Source of the DNA: Adhaeribacter rhizoryzae
Lineage (GTDB): Bacteria; Bacteroidota; Bacteroidia; Cytophagales; Hymenobacteraceae
Length of the DNA: 64,000 nt
NCBI RefSeq assembly: GCF_008629685.1
Contig: NZ_VWSF01000011.1
Coordinates: 62,001-126,000 of the forward strand
Direction: 5' to 3'
Below, piece after piece: positions 54,591-63,603 of this stretch. The notes beneath the pieces were generated by a model that was given only the letters and a program-made list of their open reading frames with translations, did not search any database and was not told the DNA's origin. Numbering within the stretch: the first letter of the stretch is position 1; each line of letters starts with the position of its first letter. Made by a program: the position numbers and the translations under genes.

Positions 54591-55862
54591 ATGAATTACC
54601 AGAATACCTTAGATTTTGCCCGAGATTTAGATCGCCAGGATACGTTACAGCATTTCCGGGACCAGTTTTATATACCGCCGGTAAACAACAAAGATTCCAT
54701 TTATTTATGCGGAAATTCGCTGGGGCTACAGCCTAAAACCGCCCGGGCCGCTGCCGAACAGGAATTTTTGGATTGGCAGAATTTAGGGGTAGAAGGTCAT
54801 TTTCATGGTACCAATCCGTGGCTGCACTACCACGAATATTTGCAGGAAAAAGAAGCACGCGTAGTTGGCGCGCGCCCCGAAGAAGTAGTGGTAATGAATA
54901 ACCTGACTACCAACCTGCACCTGATGCTGGTTTCTTTTTACCGGCCAACCCCCTTGCGCTACAAAATAATTACCGAAGCAGGCGCTTTCCCTTCGGACCA
55001 ATATGCCCTCGAAACCCAAGCAAGATACCACGGCATGGACCCCGAAGAAGCCATTATTGAGCTAATTCCCCGACCCAGCGAACATATTTTGCGCACCGAA
55101 GATATTTTAGCAGCTATCCGGGAACATGCCCGCGATCTGGCCCTGGTTATGATGGGCGGCATTAATTATTATACCGGGCAGGTTTTCGACATGGCGGCTA
55201 TTACCCAAGCCGGCCACGAAGCCGGTGCGCAGGTAGGGTTTGATCTGGCCCATGCCGCCGGCAATATTTTGCTAAACCTGCACGACTGGAACGTAGATTT
55301 TGCGGTGTGGTGCACTTATAAATATATGAACTCCGGCCCTGGCGGCGTAGCAGGCACGTTTGTGCACACCCGGCACGGCAATACTCCGGGTATACCCCGC
55401 TTTGGCGGCTGGTGGGGCCACAACAAAGAAGAACGTTTTCAGATGCGCAAAGGCTTTAAACCCATGCCGGGCGCTTCCGGCTGGCAGTTAAGCAATGCTT
55501 CTATCTTTCCCATGGCTATTCACAAAGCTTCTCTGGATATTTTTGATGCGGCTACCATGCCGGCCTTACGCGCTAAAAGTGAAAAGCTGACCGGTTATTT
55601 AGAATATTTAATCAACCAGATAGGCGCTTCGCCGGAAATATTAGAAATTATTACGCCGCATGACCCGGCCTGGCGCGGTTGCCAGTTATCGTTGCTGGTG
55701 CATAAAAACGGCCGCCAGGTATTCGAGAAACTTACCCAAGCCGGCGTTATTCTGGATTGGCGCGAGCCCAACGTTATCCGGGTAGCTCCCACGCCGCTTT
55801 ATAATACTTTTGAAGATGTTTTTTGCTTTGCCGAAATATTGCGCAAGAGTTTGGAATATTAA
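54591..55862 (+). CDS. kynU: kynureninase
   Basis: PLP enzyme that cleaves (3-hydroxy)kynurenine to (3-hydroxy)anthranilate and alanine. 423 aa with YLCGNSLGLQPK (38-49), GEGHFHGTNPWLHYHE-type N-terminal block, GAFPSDQYAL, GFDLAHAAGNI (Asp218 holds the PLP ring), PLP lysine in WCTYKYMNSGPGG (Lys244) and the C-terminal VILDWREPNVIRVAPTPLYN. Full length. It is the middle step between kmo (59310) and haaO (37318). Confidence 0.95.
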   Translation: MNYQNTLDFARDLDRQDTLQHFRDQFYIPPVNNKDSIYLCGNSLGLQPKTARAAAEQEFLDWQNLGVEGHFHGTNPWLHYHEYLQEKEARVVGARPEEVVVMNNLTTNLHLMLVSFYRPTPLRYKIITEAGAFPSDQYALETQARYHGMDPEEAIIELIPRPSEHILRTEDILAAIREHARDLALVMMGGINYYTGQVFDMAAITQAGHEAGAQVGFDLAHAAGNILLNLHDWNVDFAVWCTYKYMNSGPGGVAGTFVHTRHGNTPGIPRFGGWWGHNKEERFQMRKGFKPMPGASGWQLSNASIFPMAIHKASLDIFDAATMPALRAKSEKLTGYLEYLINQIGASPEILEIITPHDPAWRGCQLSLLVHKNGRQVFEKLTQAGVILDWREPNVIRVAPTPLYNTFEDVFCFAEILRKSLEY

Positions 55863-56175
55863 ACGCTAATAATACTAAATAGTAAATATTACCTTCCATA
55901 AAATAACACATTATTGTTGTCATCCTGTAAGGATCTTTTGGTTAGAAAATTAAGTAGGTAATATGCCTTTATCTGTAGTTGCCTGTAAGGTCATTTAAAC
56001 AATAGATTTTTTCAAAATGACAGAGAGAGGGTTGTTATAGAAGAAAACTAATACTATTTGGTATAAATTGGTTAGATCTTGGATAAAACAGCTGGCGGCG
56101 GCGCGTTGAGCCAAAAGAAATTAGTGGTGCCTGGTTTTGGTTATTATACCGGAAAATTAAGTTCTGGTAAAAATA
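55863..56175. other. intergenic region with a degenerate 'gtcatcctg' repeat
   Basis: 313 bases. gttgtcatcctgtaaggatc (55917-55936) and a distant reverse-sense caaaatgacagagag (56014-56028) look like a decayed copy of the palindromic repeat class seen at 46921. A 67-codon ORF at 56079-56282 overlaps the ogt gene on the other strand and is not supported. Confidence 0.4.
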
Positions 56176-56673
56176 TTACCCAAACAACGTTAACTGGTGC
56201 GTGCCGTTTATTTTGCGCTCGTGGGCCAGCAGCCATTTTTTTCGCCACAAGCCACCCGCGTAGCCTACCAATTGTCCGTTAGCACCAATAACCCGGTGGC
56301 AGGGCCGGATTAGCAATAATTTGTTTTTACCGTTGGCGCTGCCCACTGCCCGAATAGCACCTAAATTGCCTAGTTGCACTGATAAATCGTAGTAAGATAA
56401 CGTTTGCCCAAAGTTAATTTTTTCGAGTTGGTGCCACACCTGCTCCTGAAAATTAGTGCCGGCCGAAGCAACGGGTAGTTCAAAGGTTTTACGCTCACCC
56501 GCAAAATATTGGTTTAACTGTTGCAGGCAATCTGTTAGGCAAATTGGTAAATTGGGCGCGTTGGGTTGCGCAGTTTCTTCCGTAAACAGCACCGATACAA
56601 TGGCTTCTTCCGTAGCTGTTATTTCTACCGTGCCGATAGGAGAAAGATAATAAGCCCGAAATATTTTTTCCAT
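56176..56673 (-). CDS. ogt: methylated-DNA--protein-cysteine methyltransferase
   Basis: Suicide repair of O6-methylguanine. 165 aa: N-terminal ribonuclease-like domain (about 1-75) and C-terminal DNA-binding domain with FQEQVWHQLEKINFGQTLSYYDLS, AIRAVGSANGKN (arginine finger region) and the acceptor cysteine in IRPCHRVIG (Cys125). The residue before PCHR is Arg where Val/Ile is usual; this should not abolish activity. It is divergent from alkB, 74 bases away, so the two alkylation-repair genes may share control. Confidence 0.92.
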   Translation of the reverse strand: MEKIFRAYYLSPIGTVEITATEEAIVSVLFTEETAQPNAPNLPICLTDCLQQLNQYFAGERKTFELPVASAGTNFQEQVWHQLEKINFGQTLSYYDLSVQLGNLGAIRAVGSANGKNKLLLIRPCHRVIGANGQLVGYAGGLWRKKWLLAHERKINGTHQLTLFG

Positions 56674-56747
56674 TCGTATCCTGTTTTGGTGAATAATAGC
56701 AGCAAGATAATTATACCAACGAAAAATAAAACAAATTTGGTCAGGAA

Positions 56748-57332
56748 ATGAAAACGCAGTTATGCATGCCTAATGCCAAAATTTATTTCTGGTCGCAGTT
56801 TTTTAGCCCGGTGCAGAGCAATTATTACCTGACCGAACTTATTGACACAGTGGCCTGGCAGCAAGATAAAATAAAAATGTTTGGCAAAGAGCTACCGCTG
56901 CCGCGTTTAACCGCCTGGTACGCCGACCCTGGCAAAAGTTACCGTTATTCCGGCATTACCAATATACCTTTGCCTTGGCTGCCTGTTTTATTGCCCCTGA
57001 AAGAAGCGGTTGAGGCGGCCGCCGGCCATACTTTTAACAGTGTACTGCTAAATTATTACCGCCAGGGGCAAGACAGCATGGGCTGGCACAGCGACGATGA
57101 ACCCGAACTAGGCCAAAATCCAGTTATTGCCTCCGTTTCGTTTGGGCAAACCAGGCGCTTCGATTTCCGCTACCGGCACGATAAAAATATTCCAAAGCAA
57201 TCAATCTGGCTAGAAAACGGCAGTTTACTTTTAATGCAAGGCCCAACCCAGCATTACTGGCAGCACCAAGTGCCAAAAGCTACTAAATTAACCCAACCCC
57301 GCCTTAATCTTACTTTCCGGGAGATAAAATAA
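56748..57332 (+). CDS. alkB: AlkB-like DNA dioxygenase
   Basis: 2OG-Fe(II) oxygenase removing alkyl groups from damaged bases. 194 aa, in the shorter AlkB/ALKBH2-like class. PRLTAWYADPGKSYRYSG, FNSVLLNYYRQGQDSMGWHSDDE (iron ligands His114, Asp116), VSFGQTRRFDFR, the distal His in HQVPK (His173) and PRLNLTFR (Arg185, Arg191 for 2OG and substrate). Intact. Pairs functionally and in position with ogt. Confidence 0.92.
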   Translation: MKTQLCMPNAKIYFWSQFFSPVQSNYYLTELIDTVAWQQDKIKMFGKELPLPRLTAWYADPGKSYRYSGITNIPLPWLPVLLPLKEAVEAAAGHTFNSVLLNYYRQGQDSMGWHSDDEPELGQNPVIASVSFGQTRRFDFRYRHDKNIPKQSIWLENGSLLLMQGPTQHYWQHQVPKATKLTQPRLNLTFREIK

Positions 57333-57640
57333 ACCTTTAAGCGCCTAATTAAAACCTAAGGGGCCACTTTCCCGAATAAATGGTTTCGAAAATAAACAAC
57401 CTGATACCCAGTAGGGTTGGCCCAAGTTAAGAATACGCATTGCAACCAGTATAAAGCGCTCTATCGTATGTGCAGTTTTAAATTAAGAATCTGAAGTGGT
57501 GTTAAGCCGTTGGGTAATAAGCTACCGCTATTGCCACCGGACAACCTTGAATTAAAATAATAATCGGAAATAAATGTTAAACCTGCGGGTGCTTTAAGAT
57601 AGCTAAAAAAGCAGCGTAGTACTTACTTAATGCTTTTTAT
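57333..57640. other. 308-base intergenic region upstream of the GH1-like gene
   Basis: No ORF, RNA gene or strong hairpin was seen. Confidence 0.45.
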
Positions 57641-58855
57641 ATGAAACCAATCAGTCAATTCATGTTTGCCACCGGCATCGAGAATAGTTATCCGAACATA
57701 ATCTTGCCGGATGGTACCGTAAAACGGGTAGATGAGATGGAGAAAGCCAACCACTACGAGCGCTGGCGCGAGGATTTTAACCTGGTAAAAGAAATGGGTA
57801 TTGAGTTTTTGCGCTACGGACCACCCTTTTACTCGGTTTTTGAAGGTCCGGGGCGGTACAACTGGGATTTTACCGACGAAACGTTTAATGCCCTGAAAGA
57901 AATGAATATTATCCCGATTGTGGACCTTTGCCACTTTGGGATGCCTAACTGGCTGGGTAATTTCCAGAACCCCGATTTCCCGGCTTACTTTGCGGAGTAC
58001 GCGCTAGCGTTTGCCCGCCGGTACCCATATTTGCAGTTTTATACGCCTATTAACGAGATATTTATTACGGCAATGTTCTCGGCCCAATATGGCTGGTGGA
58101 ACGAGTGTTTGGCCAGCGACCGGGCTTACGTTACGGCTTTAAAAAATTTATGTAAAGCCAATGTGCTGGCAATGGCAGCAATTATGCGGGTGCAGCCCGA
58201 TGCTATTTTCATACAAAGCGAGTCGTCGGAATATTTCCATGCCGAAGACCCAAGTTGTTCTAAGCTGGCCCATTTCCTGAATCAAAAGCGTTTCTTGTCA
58301 CTCGATTTAACCTACGGTTATCCTATTTCGGCTGAAATGTTTTTGTATTTGCAGGACAATGGCATGACCCGTGAAGAGTACCAGTGGTTCCGCGATAACC
58401 AGGTTAAAGCCCATTGTATTATGGGTAACGATTATTATTATACCAACGAGCACATGGTGCACCCCAACGGAACCACCAGTGCCTCCGGCGAAATATTTGG
58501 TTACTACGTTATTACGCACCAATATTACCGCCGCTACCGCCTGCCGGTAATGCACACCGAAACCAACATGATTGAACCCAACTCCGTGGGTTGGCTGCGC
58601 AAAGAATGGGCCAACGCCAAACGCCTCAAACGCGACGGTATTCCATTAGTTGGTTTTACCTGGTACAGCCTCATCGACCAGGTAGACTGGGATTCGGCGC
58701 TGCGCAACGATGCCGGTAATATTAATGCCTTGGGTCTGTACGACATGGACCGTAATATTCGGGCTGTTGGTAAAGAGTACAAGAAAATAATTAAGCAATG
58801 GAGAGGCGTATTGCAGGAAGAAAGCTACGGCCTGCACTTTAACCATTATTTATAA
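57641..58855 (+). CDS. GH1-like glycoside hydrolase
   Basis: 404 aa TIM-barrel protein of the family 1 glycosyl hydrolase type. The acid/base glutamate is in TPINE (Glu139) and the nucleophile in VMHTETN (Glu307); YGPPFYSVFEGPGRYNWDF and GFTWYSLIDQVDWDSAL correspond to substrate-binding strands. It lacks a signal peptide, so it works in the cytoplasm, and it is shorter than typical beta-glucosidases (about 450 aa). No transporter or regulator is next to it. Substrate unknown. Confidence 0.82.
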   Translation: MKPISQFMFATGIENSYPNIILPDGTVKRVDEMEKANHYERWREDFNLVKEMGIEFLRYGPPFYSVFEGPGRYNWDFTDETFNALKEMNIIPIVDLCHFGMPNWLGNFQNPDFPAYFAEYALAFARRYPYLQFYTPINEIFITAMFSAQYGWWNECLASDRAYVTALKNLCKANVLAMAAIMRVQPDAIFIQSESSEYFHAEDPSCSKLAHFLNQKRFLSLDLTYGYPISAEMFLYLQDNGMTREEYQWFRDNQVKAHCIMGNDYYYTNEHMVHPNGTTSASGEIFGYYVITHQYYRRYRLPVMHTETNMIEPNSVGWLRKEWANAKRLKRDGIPLVGFTWYSLIDQVDWDSALRNDAGNINALGLYDMDRNIRAVGKEYKKIIKQWRGVLQEESYGLHFNHYL

Positions 58856-59000
58856 GACTGGTCTAGCTTCGTAGGTTAAATTTACCACCCCCAGCCCCTC
58901 CTAAAATAGGCGGGGAGCCCGGCCAACGGATGTTCTATGGGTTAATGCAAATAGTGAAAGCTTTTCACATATTTAAATATTAAACCGAAAAGCAGCAGCT

Positions 59001-59130
59001 ACGAAGCAAACGACAGCAGTTTGGGCGATGAGGGCCTTTCAGGTTTCCGGTGCGCAGCATTGCGAGGTACGAGCAAAGGAAAGATGAGCAGCCCGAATGA
59101 CCAAACGGGCCCCGCCGGGCAGGAGGCAAC
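59001..59130 (+). ncRNA. candidate structured RNA or dispersed GC-rich repeat
   Basis: Distinctly GC-rich against its AT-rich surroundings. Possible pairing: tttgggc (59020-59026) with gcccgaa (59091-59097), a cgca/tgcg hairpin (59053-59056, 59061-59064), ctttc (59036-59040) with gaaag (59079-59083), and a gccc/gggc hairpin (59109-59112, 59117-59120). GATGAG occurs just inside the first helix on its 5' side and ATGAG on its 3' side. No Rfam family recognised. The strand is a guess, based on the terminator that follows on the plus strand. Confidence 0.35.
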
Positions 59131-59190
59131 TTAGGCTTATAAATTCAGTTAGCACCTAGCCATTGAAAGATGTAATCTTTCAAAAGGAAA

Positions 59191-59230
59191 AATAAAAATA
59201 CCCGACTCAAGTAAGCCGGGTATTTTTATT
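59191..59230 (+). terminator. terminator upstream of kmo
   Basis: Perfect 14-base arms (59191-59204 and 59217-59230), 12-base loop, T-run. It would end transcription from the GH1-like gene or from a transcript of the GC-rich segment. Confidence 0.8.
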
Positions 59231-59309
59231 TAAGAATATCGAGGTACCCGGCTAATATTTTAAATTTATATCTTTACCAGTAACAAAAGCATCTGCTCAT
59301 ACCAAAGGC

Positions 59310-60692
59310 ATGTCAAGAAGAGAACATATTACCGTAATGGGGGGCGGATTGGTTGGCTGCCTCATGAGTTTATACCTAGGTAAAAAAGGGTATAAAGTAG
59401 ATTTATACGAGCGCAAACCCGACCTGCGGAAAGCTTACAAAGAATACGGCCGTTCCATTAACCTGGCTCTCAGCGACCGCGGCTGGAAAGCCCTGAATGG
59501 CATTGGCATTGGCGACGAAATCCGGAAAGTAGCCATTCCCATGTACGGCCGCATGATTCACGATTTGCAGGGTAAGCTAAGTTTTCAGCCTTACGGCAAA
59601 GAAGGGCAGGCCATTTATTCAGTTTCACGGGGCGGGTTAAATATTGCCTTGCTCGATTTGGTAGAGGCCGAGCATAATATTACCCTGCACTTTAGCAAAC
59701 AATGCGAACGCGTAGACTTGAAAACCAATGAAGTGCACCTGCGCGATTCGGCTACCGGCGAAGAATCAGTAATTCATGCCGATCGCTTGTTTGGTGTGGA
59801 TGGTGCTTATTCGATGGTGCGCTACTCCATGCAAAAAACTGAGCGGTTTGATTTTTCGCAATGCTATTTGAACTACGGCTACAAAGAATTAACTATTAAG
59901 CCCGGGCCTTTTGGGCGGTGGTTGCTGGAGAAAGAAGCTTTGCATATTTGGCCGCGTGGTAATTTTATGATGATTGCCTTGCCCAACCTGAACGGTAGCT
60001 TTACCTGTACCTTGTTTTACCCCTACGAAGGCCACGAATCGTTTGCCAACCTGAAAACCGAAAGCGATGTAAAGCGGTTTTTTAAGAAGCAATTTCCGGA
60101 TGCTATGCCCCTGATGCCAAACCTGGTAGATGAATTCTTTAAGAATCCGGTCGGCGATTTGGTTACCATTCGGTGTTTTCCGTGGGCTTTTCAGGATAAA
60201 GTTTTGTTGCTGGGCGATGCCTCGCACGGTATTGTGCCTTTTTACGGCCAGGGCATGAACGCTGGCTTTGAAGATTGTACGGTTTTTAACGATTTGCTAA
60301 ACGAGCATACCGGCGACTGGCATACTATTTTCGATAAGTTTCAGAAAATACGTAAACCCGATACCGATGCCATGGCCGATTTGGCTATCTATAACTTTCT
60401 GGAAATGCGCGATAAAGTGGCCGACCCACGGTTTTTGTTACAGAAAAAAATAGAAAGTAAAATAAGTACTTTGTATCCGGAACATTGGCTGCCACTTTAC
60501 TCCATGGTAACCTTTAGCGATATTTCTTACGCCCAGGCCAAAGCCGCCGGCGAACGCCAGGAACAAATAATGGCCCAAATAATGCCGCAAATTCAATCCG
60601 AAGCTGATTTTGACAAGCCGGGAGTGCAAAATTTAATCCGGCAGCAAATATTGGGCAACGACGATTTAGTTAAAAGCAGCACAAAGCCCTGA
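59310..60692 (+). CDS. kmo: kynurenine 3-monooxygenase
   Basis: FAD hydroxylase turning kynurenine into 3-hydroxykynurenine. 460 aa. FAD motif VMGGGLVGCLMSLYLGKKGY (9-28), YKEYGRSINLALSDRGWKAL (substrate-arginine region of KMO), VDGAYSMVRYSM, and LLGDASHGIVPFYGQGMNAGFEDC. The C-terminal region lacks an obvious membrane anchor helix, as in other bacterial forms. A downstream small membrane-protein gene starts two bases after its stop. Confidence 0.93.
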   Translation: MSRREHITVMGGGLVGCLMSLYLGKKGYKVDLYERKPDLRKAYKEYGRSINLALSDRGWKALNGIGIGDEIRKVAIPMYGRMIHDLQGKLSFQPYGKEGQAIYSVSRGGLNIALLDLVEAEHNITLHFSKQCERVDLKTNEVHLRDSATGEESVIHADRLFGVDGAYSMVRYSMQKTERFDFSQCYLNYGYKELTIKPGPFGRWLLEKEALHIWPRGNFMMIALPNLNGSFTCTLFYPYEGHESFANLKTESDVKRFFKKQFPDAMPLMPNLVDEFFKNPVGDLVTIRCFPWAFQDKVLLLGDASHGIVPFYGQGMNAGFEDCTVFNDLLNEHTGDWHTIFDKFQKIRKPDTDAMADLAIYNFLEMRDKVADPRFLLQKKIESKISTLYPEHWLPLYSMVTFSDISYAQAKAAGERQEQIMAQIMPQIQSEADFDKPGVQNLIRQQILGNDDLVKSSTKP

Positions 60693-60694
60693 TA

Positions 60695-61201
60695 GTGGGA
60701 AAGAATGATGCCTCCGCGCTGCTAAATGCTATTAACAAAATAGCAGCGGTGCTGGTGCTTTTCTGTTCTTTGCTGCTTTTCCTGGATTATTTATTACCGG
60801 GTTCTTTGGAAGAAGTAGTTATTCAGGAATATGATGTTTTTACTACCCGGGTTCGGGGCGGCTCTGCTACCACGTATAATATTATTACCGAAAAATATAC
60901 CTTTCCTATTTCGGACGAATTTCTGTCTGATTCGGAGGTGGGCGATACCATTAACGTAGAGGTATCCAGAATGCTGAAAATAATAGAGGCATACGGTCTA
61001 AAAAATCAGCTGGCAACTCATGTTTATTACACGCGCTACTTAACGGGTATATTTTTCCCGCTGGCGCTTATACTGGTTTCTTTAATAGCTTTAAGAATAC
61101 GCGAGCCTTCCGAAACAACCTTAAATATGCTGATTGGGATGGAAGCTATGGCCTTGTTTATCTTTTTTATGACGGTACTGAATATTTCTAACCTCTTCTG
61201 A
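60695..61201 (+). CDS. uncharacterised membrane protein coupled to kmo
   Basis: 168 aa with a hydrophobic segment near the N-terminus (about 10-30), a 90-residue extracytoplasmic loop (DEFLSDSEVGDTINVEVSRM) and two C-terminal helices (about 118-137 and 145-165). No family recognised. GTG start two bases after the kmo stop suggests translational coupling. It ends five bases from the convergent PAP2-like gene, with no visible terminator. Confidence 0.72.
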   Translation: MGKNDASALLNAINKIAAVLVLFCSLLLFLDYLLPGSLEEVVIQEYDVFTTRVRGGSATTYNIITEKYTFPISDEFLSDSEVGDTINVEVSRMLKIIEAYGLKNQLATHVYYTRYLTGIFFPLALILVSLIALRIREPSETTLNMLIGMEAMALFIFFMTVLNISNLF

Positions 61202-61206
61202 GCAAC

Positions 61207-61827
61207 TTAACGAATAAGCGGCCAAATACTTAAACCTACCAGAAAACCCAGCAAAAAGCCGGTATAAACTTCGGCGGGGGTATGCGCCTGTAAAGCCAAT
61301 CGTGCCGACATAACTGCCCCAACCACTAAAACAGCAGCTACTATAACGTACAGCAAAAAGTTTTCGGGTAAGTTGGCGTGCAGAAAAAACAAAATTCCTA
61401 ACGCGCCGCCCAAACCCACACTATGGGCACTTATTTTCCAGCGAAAAGAAATCAGGTAAACTAAAAATACCGAAAGCGTAACTAAGAACATAATGTAAAA
61501 AAGCAGCCGGTCGAATACCTGTTCCTGGTAAAAAAGATAGCTGGTTACTGCAAAACAAACCGTGGTGAAGAAAAAAGGTAAATTTCTTTCGGGCCGGTTT
61601 TCTACGTGCATGCTACTAATAAACCCGTTGCGGTACATAAAGTAGGTGCCCAAACCCGGTACCATAAACGTCGTGAAAAAAATAATTGCCATAATTACCC
61701 AGCGGCTTTCGGCCGGAAAAGTAATCATAGACTGCGGCAGCCCATAAAGCACCAACCCAAACAAGTAAGTCGGAATCAGCAGCGGGTGAAATACAACAGA
61801 AAGCGCCAGCGCCAGGGTGCGGTTCAC
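61207..61827 (-). CDS. PAP2-like integral membrane protein
   Basis: 206 aa with six hydrophobic helices. PAP2-type phosphatase motifs can be made out in relaxed form: ENRPERNLPF (first motif region), WKISAHSVG (second, with the His of the SGH/SxHS motif) and RLALQAHTPAEVYTGFLLG (third, SR...H...D-like, with Glu in the usual Asp place). So it may act on a lipid-linked phosphate, but the substitutions leave activity open. Start is GTG at 61827; it is divergent from nothing, read towards kmo. Confidence 0.7.
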   Translation of the reverse strand: MNRTLALALSVVFHPLLIPTYLFGLVLYGLPQSMITFPAESRWVIMAIIFFTTFMVPGLGTYFMYRNGFISSMHVENRPERNLPFFFTTVCFAVTSYLFYQEQVFDRLLFYIMFLVTLSVFLVYLISFRWKISAHSVGLGGALGILFFLHANLPENFLLYVIVAAVLVVGAVMSARLALQAHTPAEVYTGFLLGFLVGLSIWPLIR

Positions 61828-61831
61828 GAAG

Positions 61832-61982
61832 AGAGTTAAAAGTTAAGAGTTTAAAGTTAAGAGTTAAAGGTTGTTAAATATTGAAATTATATTTAAAACA
61901 ACTAAAAGAGTATATTCTAAGTTTAACCGCCTTCCCAATAAAATTAAGTATGATTAACTCATAACTTTTAACTCATAACTAA
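61832..61982. repeat. inverted array of agttaagagtt words
   Basis: Left block (61832-61876): agttaaaagttaagagtttaaagttaagagtt-like tandem words. Right block (61951-61982): taactcataacttttaactcataact, the reverse complement, reaching almost to the rpoN stop. Confidence 0.6.
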
Positions 61983-61983
61983 T

Positions 61984-63498
61984 TTATAATTCTTTCCGTA
62001 GCCGGGCAACCGGAATATTTAGTTGCTCGCGGTATTTGGCTACGGTGCGGCGGGCAATATTGTAGCCTTTCTCGTTCAGCATTTTCTCCAGTTTATCATC
62101 TGATAAAGGCTTTTTCTTGCTTTCCTTATCAATAATGTCTTTCAAGATTTGCTTTACTTCGCGGCTGCTGGCATCCTCGCCCGAATCGGTGGCAATACCT
62201 TCGGAGAAGAAATATTTAAGCGGATATACGCCAAACTCCGTTTGTACCCATTTGCTGTTGGCCACCCTGGATACCGTAGAAATATCCATATCTATTTCCT
62301 GGGCAATATCTTTTAAAATCATGGGCCGCAGTTTGGTTTCGTCGCCGTCCAGAAAAAAGTCGTGCTGAAAACGCACAATGGCTTCCATGGTGCGCAGCAA
62401 CGTATTCTGGCGCTGTTTAATGGCATCTATAAACCATTTTGCCGAATCCAGTTTCTGCTTTACAAACGTTACAGCTTCTTTAAGCTTTTTGTCTTTTTTA
62501 GCGCCTTTGTCGTAGGCATCAAACATTTCGGAATAAGAGCGGCTTACGCGCAAATCGGGCGCATTACGCGCATTAAGCGTTATATTAAGCTGGCCATTTT
62601 CGTTGGTAATTATAAAATCGGGCACAATATATTGCGCTTTCGCCAACCCGGCCGAGGTGCCACCGGGCTTGGGGTTCAGCTTCAGAATAATATTCAGGGC
62701 TTCTTTCAGTTCGTCATCTTCAATATCCAGCCTGGACTGAATTTTAGAATAATGTTTTTTCGTAAACTCATCAAAGCAATCCTGAATTATTTGCTCCGCT
62801 ATTTCGGCAATATAATCTTGCTCGCGCCGCTCCAGTTGCAATAACAAGCATTCCTGTAAGTCGCGCGCCGCAATTCCTGGTGGGTCAAACGTCTGAATTT
62901 CGCGCAGCACAGCCTCCACTTCTTCCAAATCTACCTCAATATTCTGCGAGAAGGCTAAATCGTTTACAATGGCACTTAAATCGCGGCGGATGTAGCCGTC
63001 GTTGTCAATGCTGCCAATAAGTTGCTCGCCAATGGCGTGTTGTTTTTCATCCAGGTTCAGAAAATTAAGCTGATCCAGGAGCGCATCGGTAAGGGTAGAA
63101 GTGCCGGCAATGGGCATATCGCGGTCTTCTTCCTCACCCGGGCCATCGCCCTGCATTTTATAACCGGCAATTTCATCATCGTGAATGTAATCGCCTAAAT
63201 CAATATCGTCGTTATCCTGCCGGTAGTCGTCTTCCAGGCCCGGGCCATCATCGTCGCGGTTGTTATCAAAGTCCTCGTCCAGGCTGTCGTCGCTGTCAAA
63301 ATCATCGCCGCTATCGTTTTCTTCCTCGGAGCGCTCAAATTCATCTTCCGGACCTTCTTCCAGCGCCGGGTTTACCTCCATTTCTTCTTTTATGCGCATA
63401 TCCAATTCGGCTGTTGGTATCTGCAACAGCTTAATGAACTGAATCTGCTGGGGAGACAGTTTTTGCGATAAAAGTTGCTTTAAATCTAGTCGCTGCAT
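61984..63498 (-). CDS. rpoN: RNA polymerase sigma-54 factor
   Basis: 504 aa. Region I at the N-terminus (LDLKQLLSQKLSPQQIQFIKLLQIPTAELDMRIKEEMEVNPALEE), then a long acidic linker (about 50-120, mostly Asp/Glu/Asn), the core-binding domain (FDPPGIAARDLQECLLLQL), a helix-turn-helix region (LKDIAQEIDMDISTVSRVANSKWVQTE) and the RpoN box ARRTVAKYREQ (482-492) that reads the -24 element. Intact. No cognate bacterial enhancer-binding protein lies in the window. It is alone on its strand, between two word-repeat arrays. Confidence 0.96.
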   Translation of the reverse strand: MQRLDLKQLLSQKLSPQQIQFIKLLQIPTAELDMRIKEEMEVNPALEEGPEDEFERSEEENDSGDDFDSDDSLDEDFDNNRDDDGPGLEDDYRQDNDDIDLGDYIHDDEIAGYKMQGDGPGEEEDRDMPIAGTSTLTDALLDQLNFLNLDEKQHAIGEQLIGSIDNDGYIRRDLSAIVNDLAFSQNIEVDLEEVEAVLREIQTFDPPGIAARDLQECLLLQLERREQDYIAEIAEQIIQDCFDEFTKKHYSKIQSRLDIEDDELKEALNIILKLNPKPGGTSAGLAKAQYIVPDFIITNENGQLNITLNARNAPDLRVSRSYSEMFDAYDKGAKKDKKLKEAVTFVKQKLDSAKWFIDAIKQRQNTLLRTMEAIVRFQHDFFLDGDETKLRPMILKDIAQEIDMDISTVSRVANSKWVQTEFGVYPLKYFFSEGIATDSGEDASSREVKQILKDIIDKESKKKPLSDDKLEKMLNEKGYNIARRTVAKYREQLNIPVARLRKEL

Positions 63499-63603
63499 AC
63501 GGTTTTCATACCCAAGGCATGTATGAAATTTATATTCAAATTTAGGTTATTTTTACTAGCGTTTAATAAAAAAGGTTAAAATATCGTTACTTTGCGTCGC
63601 ATA

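Larger units (their letters stand above)
58856..59309. other. 454-base intergenic region with GC-rich structured segment
   Basis: It holds the GC-rich segment 59001-59130 (listed separately), a 9-bp perfect hairpin (59163-59171 and 59175-59183) and a terminator (59191-59230). The first 130 bases contain ccccagcccctcctaaaataggcggggag (58889-58917), a short palindrome-like piece. No ORF. Confidence 0.5.

Noticed and set aside
56079-56282. 67-codon plus-strand ORF overlapping the end of ogt
   Set aside because: TTG start, no recognisable features, half of it is antisense to ogt.
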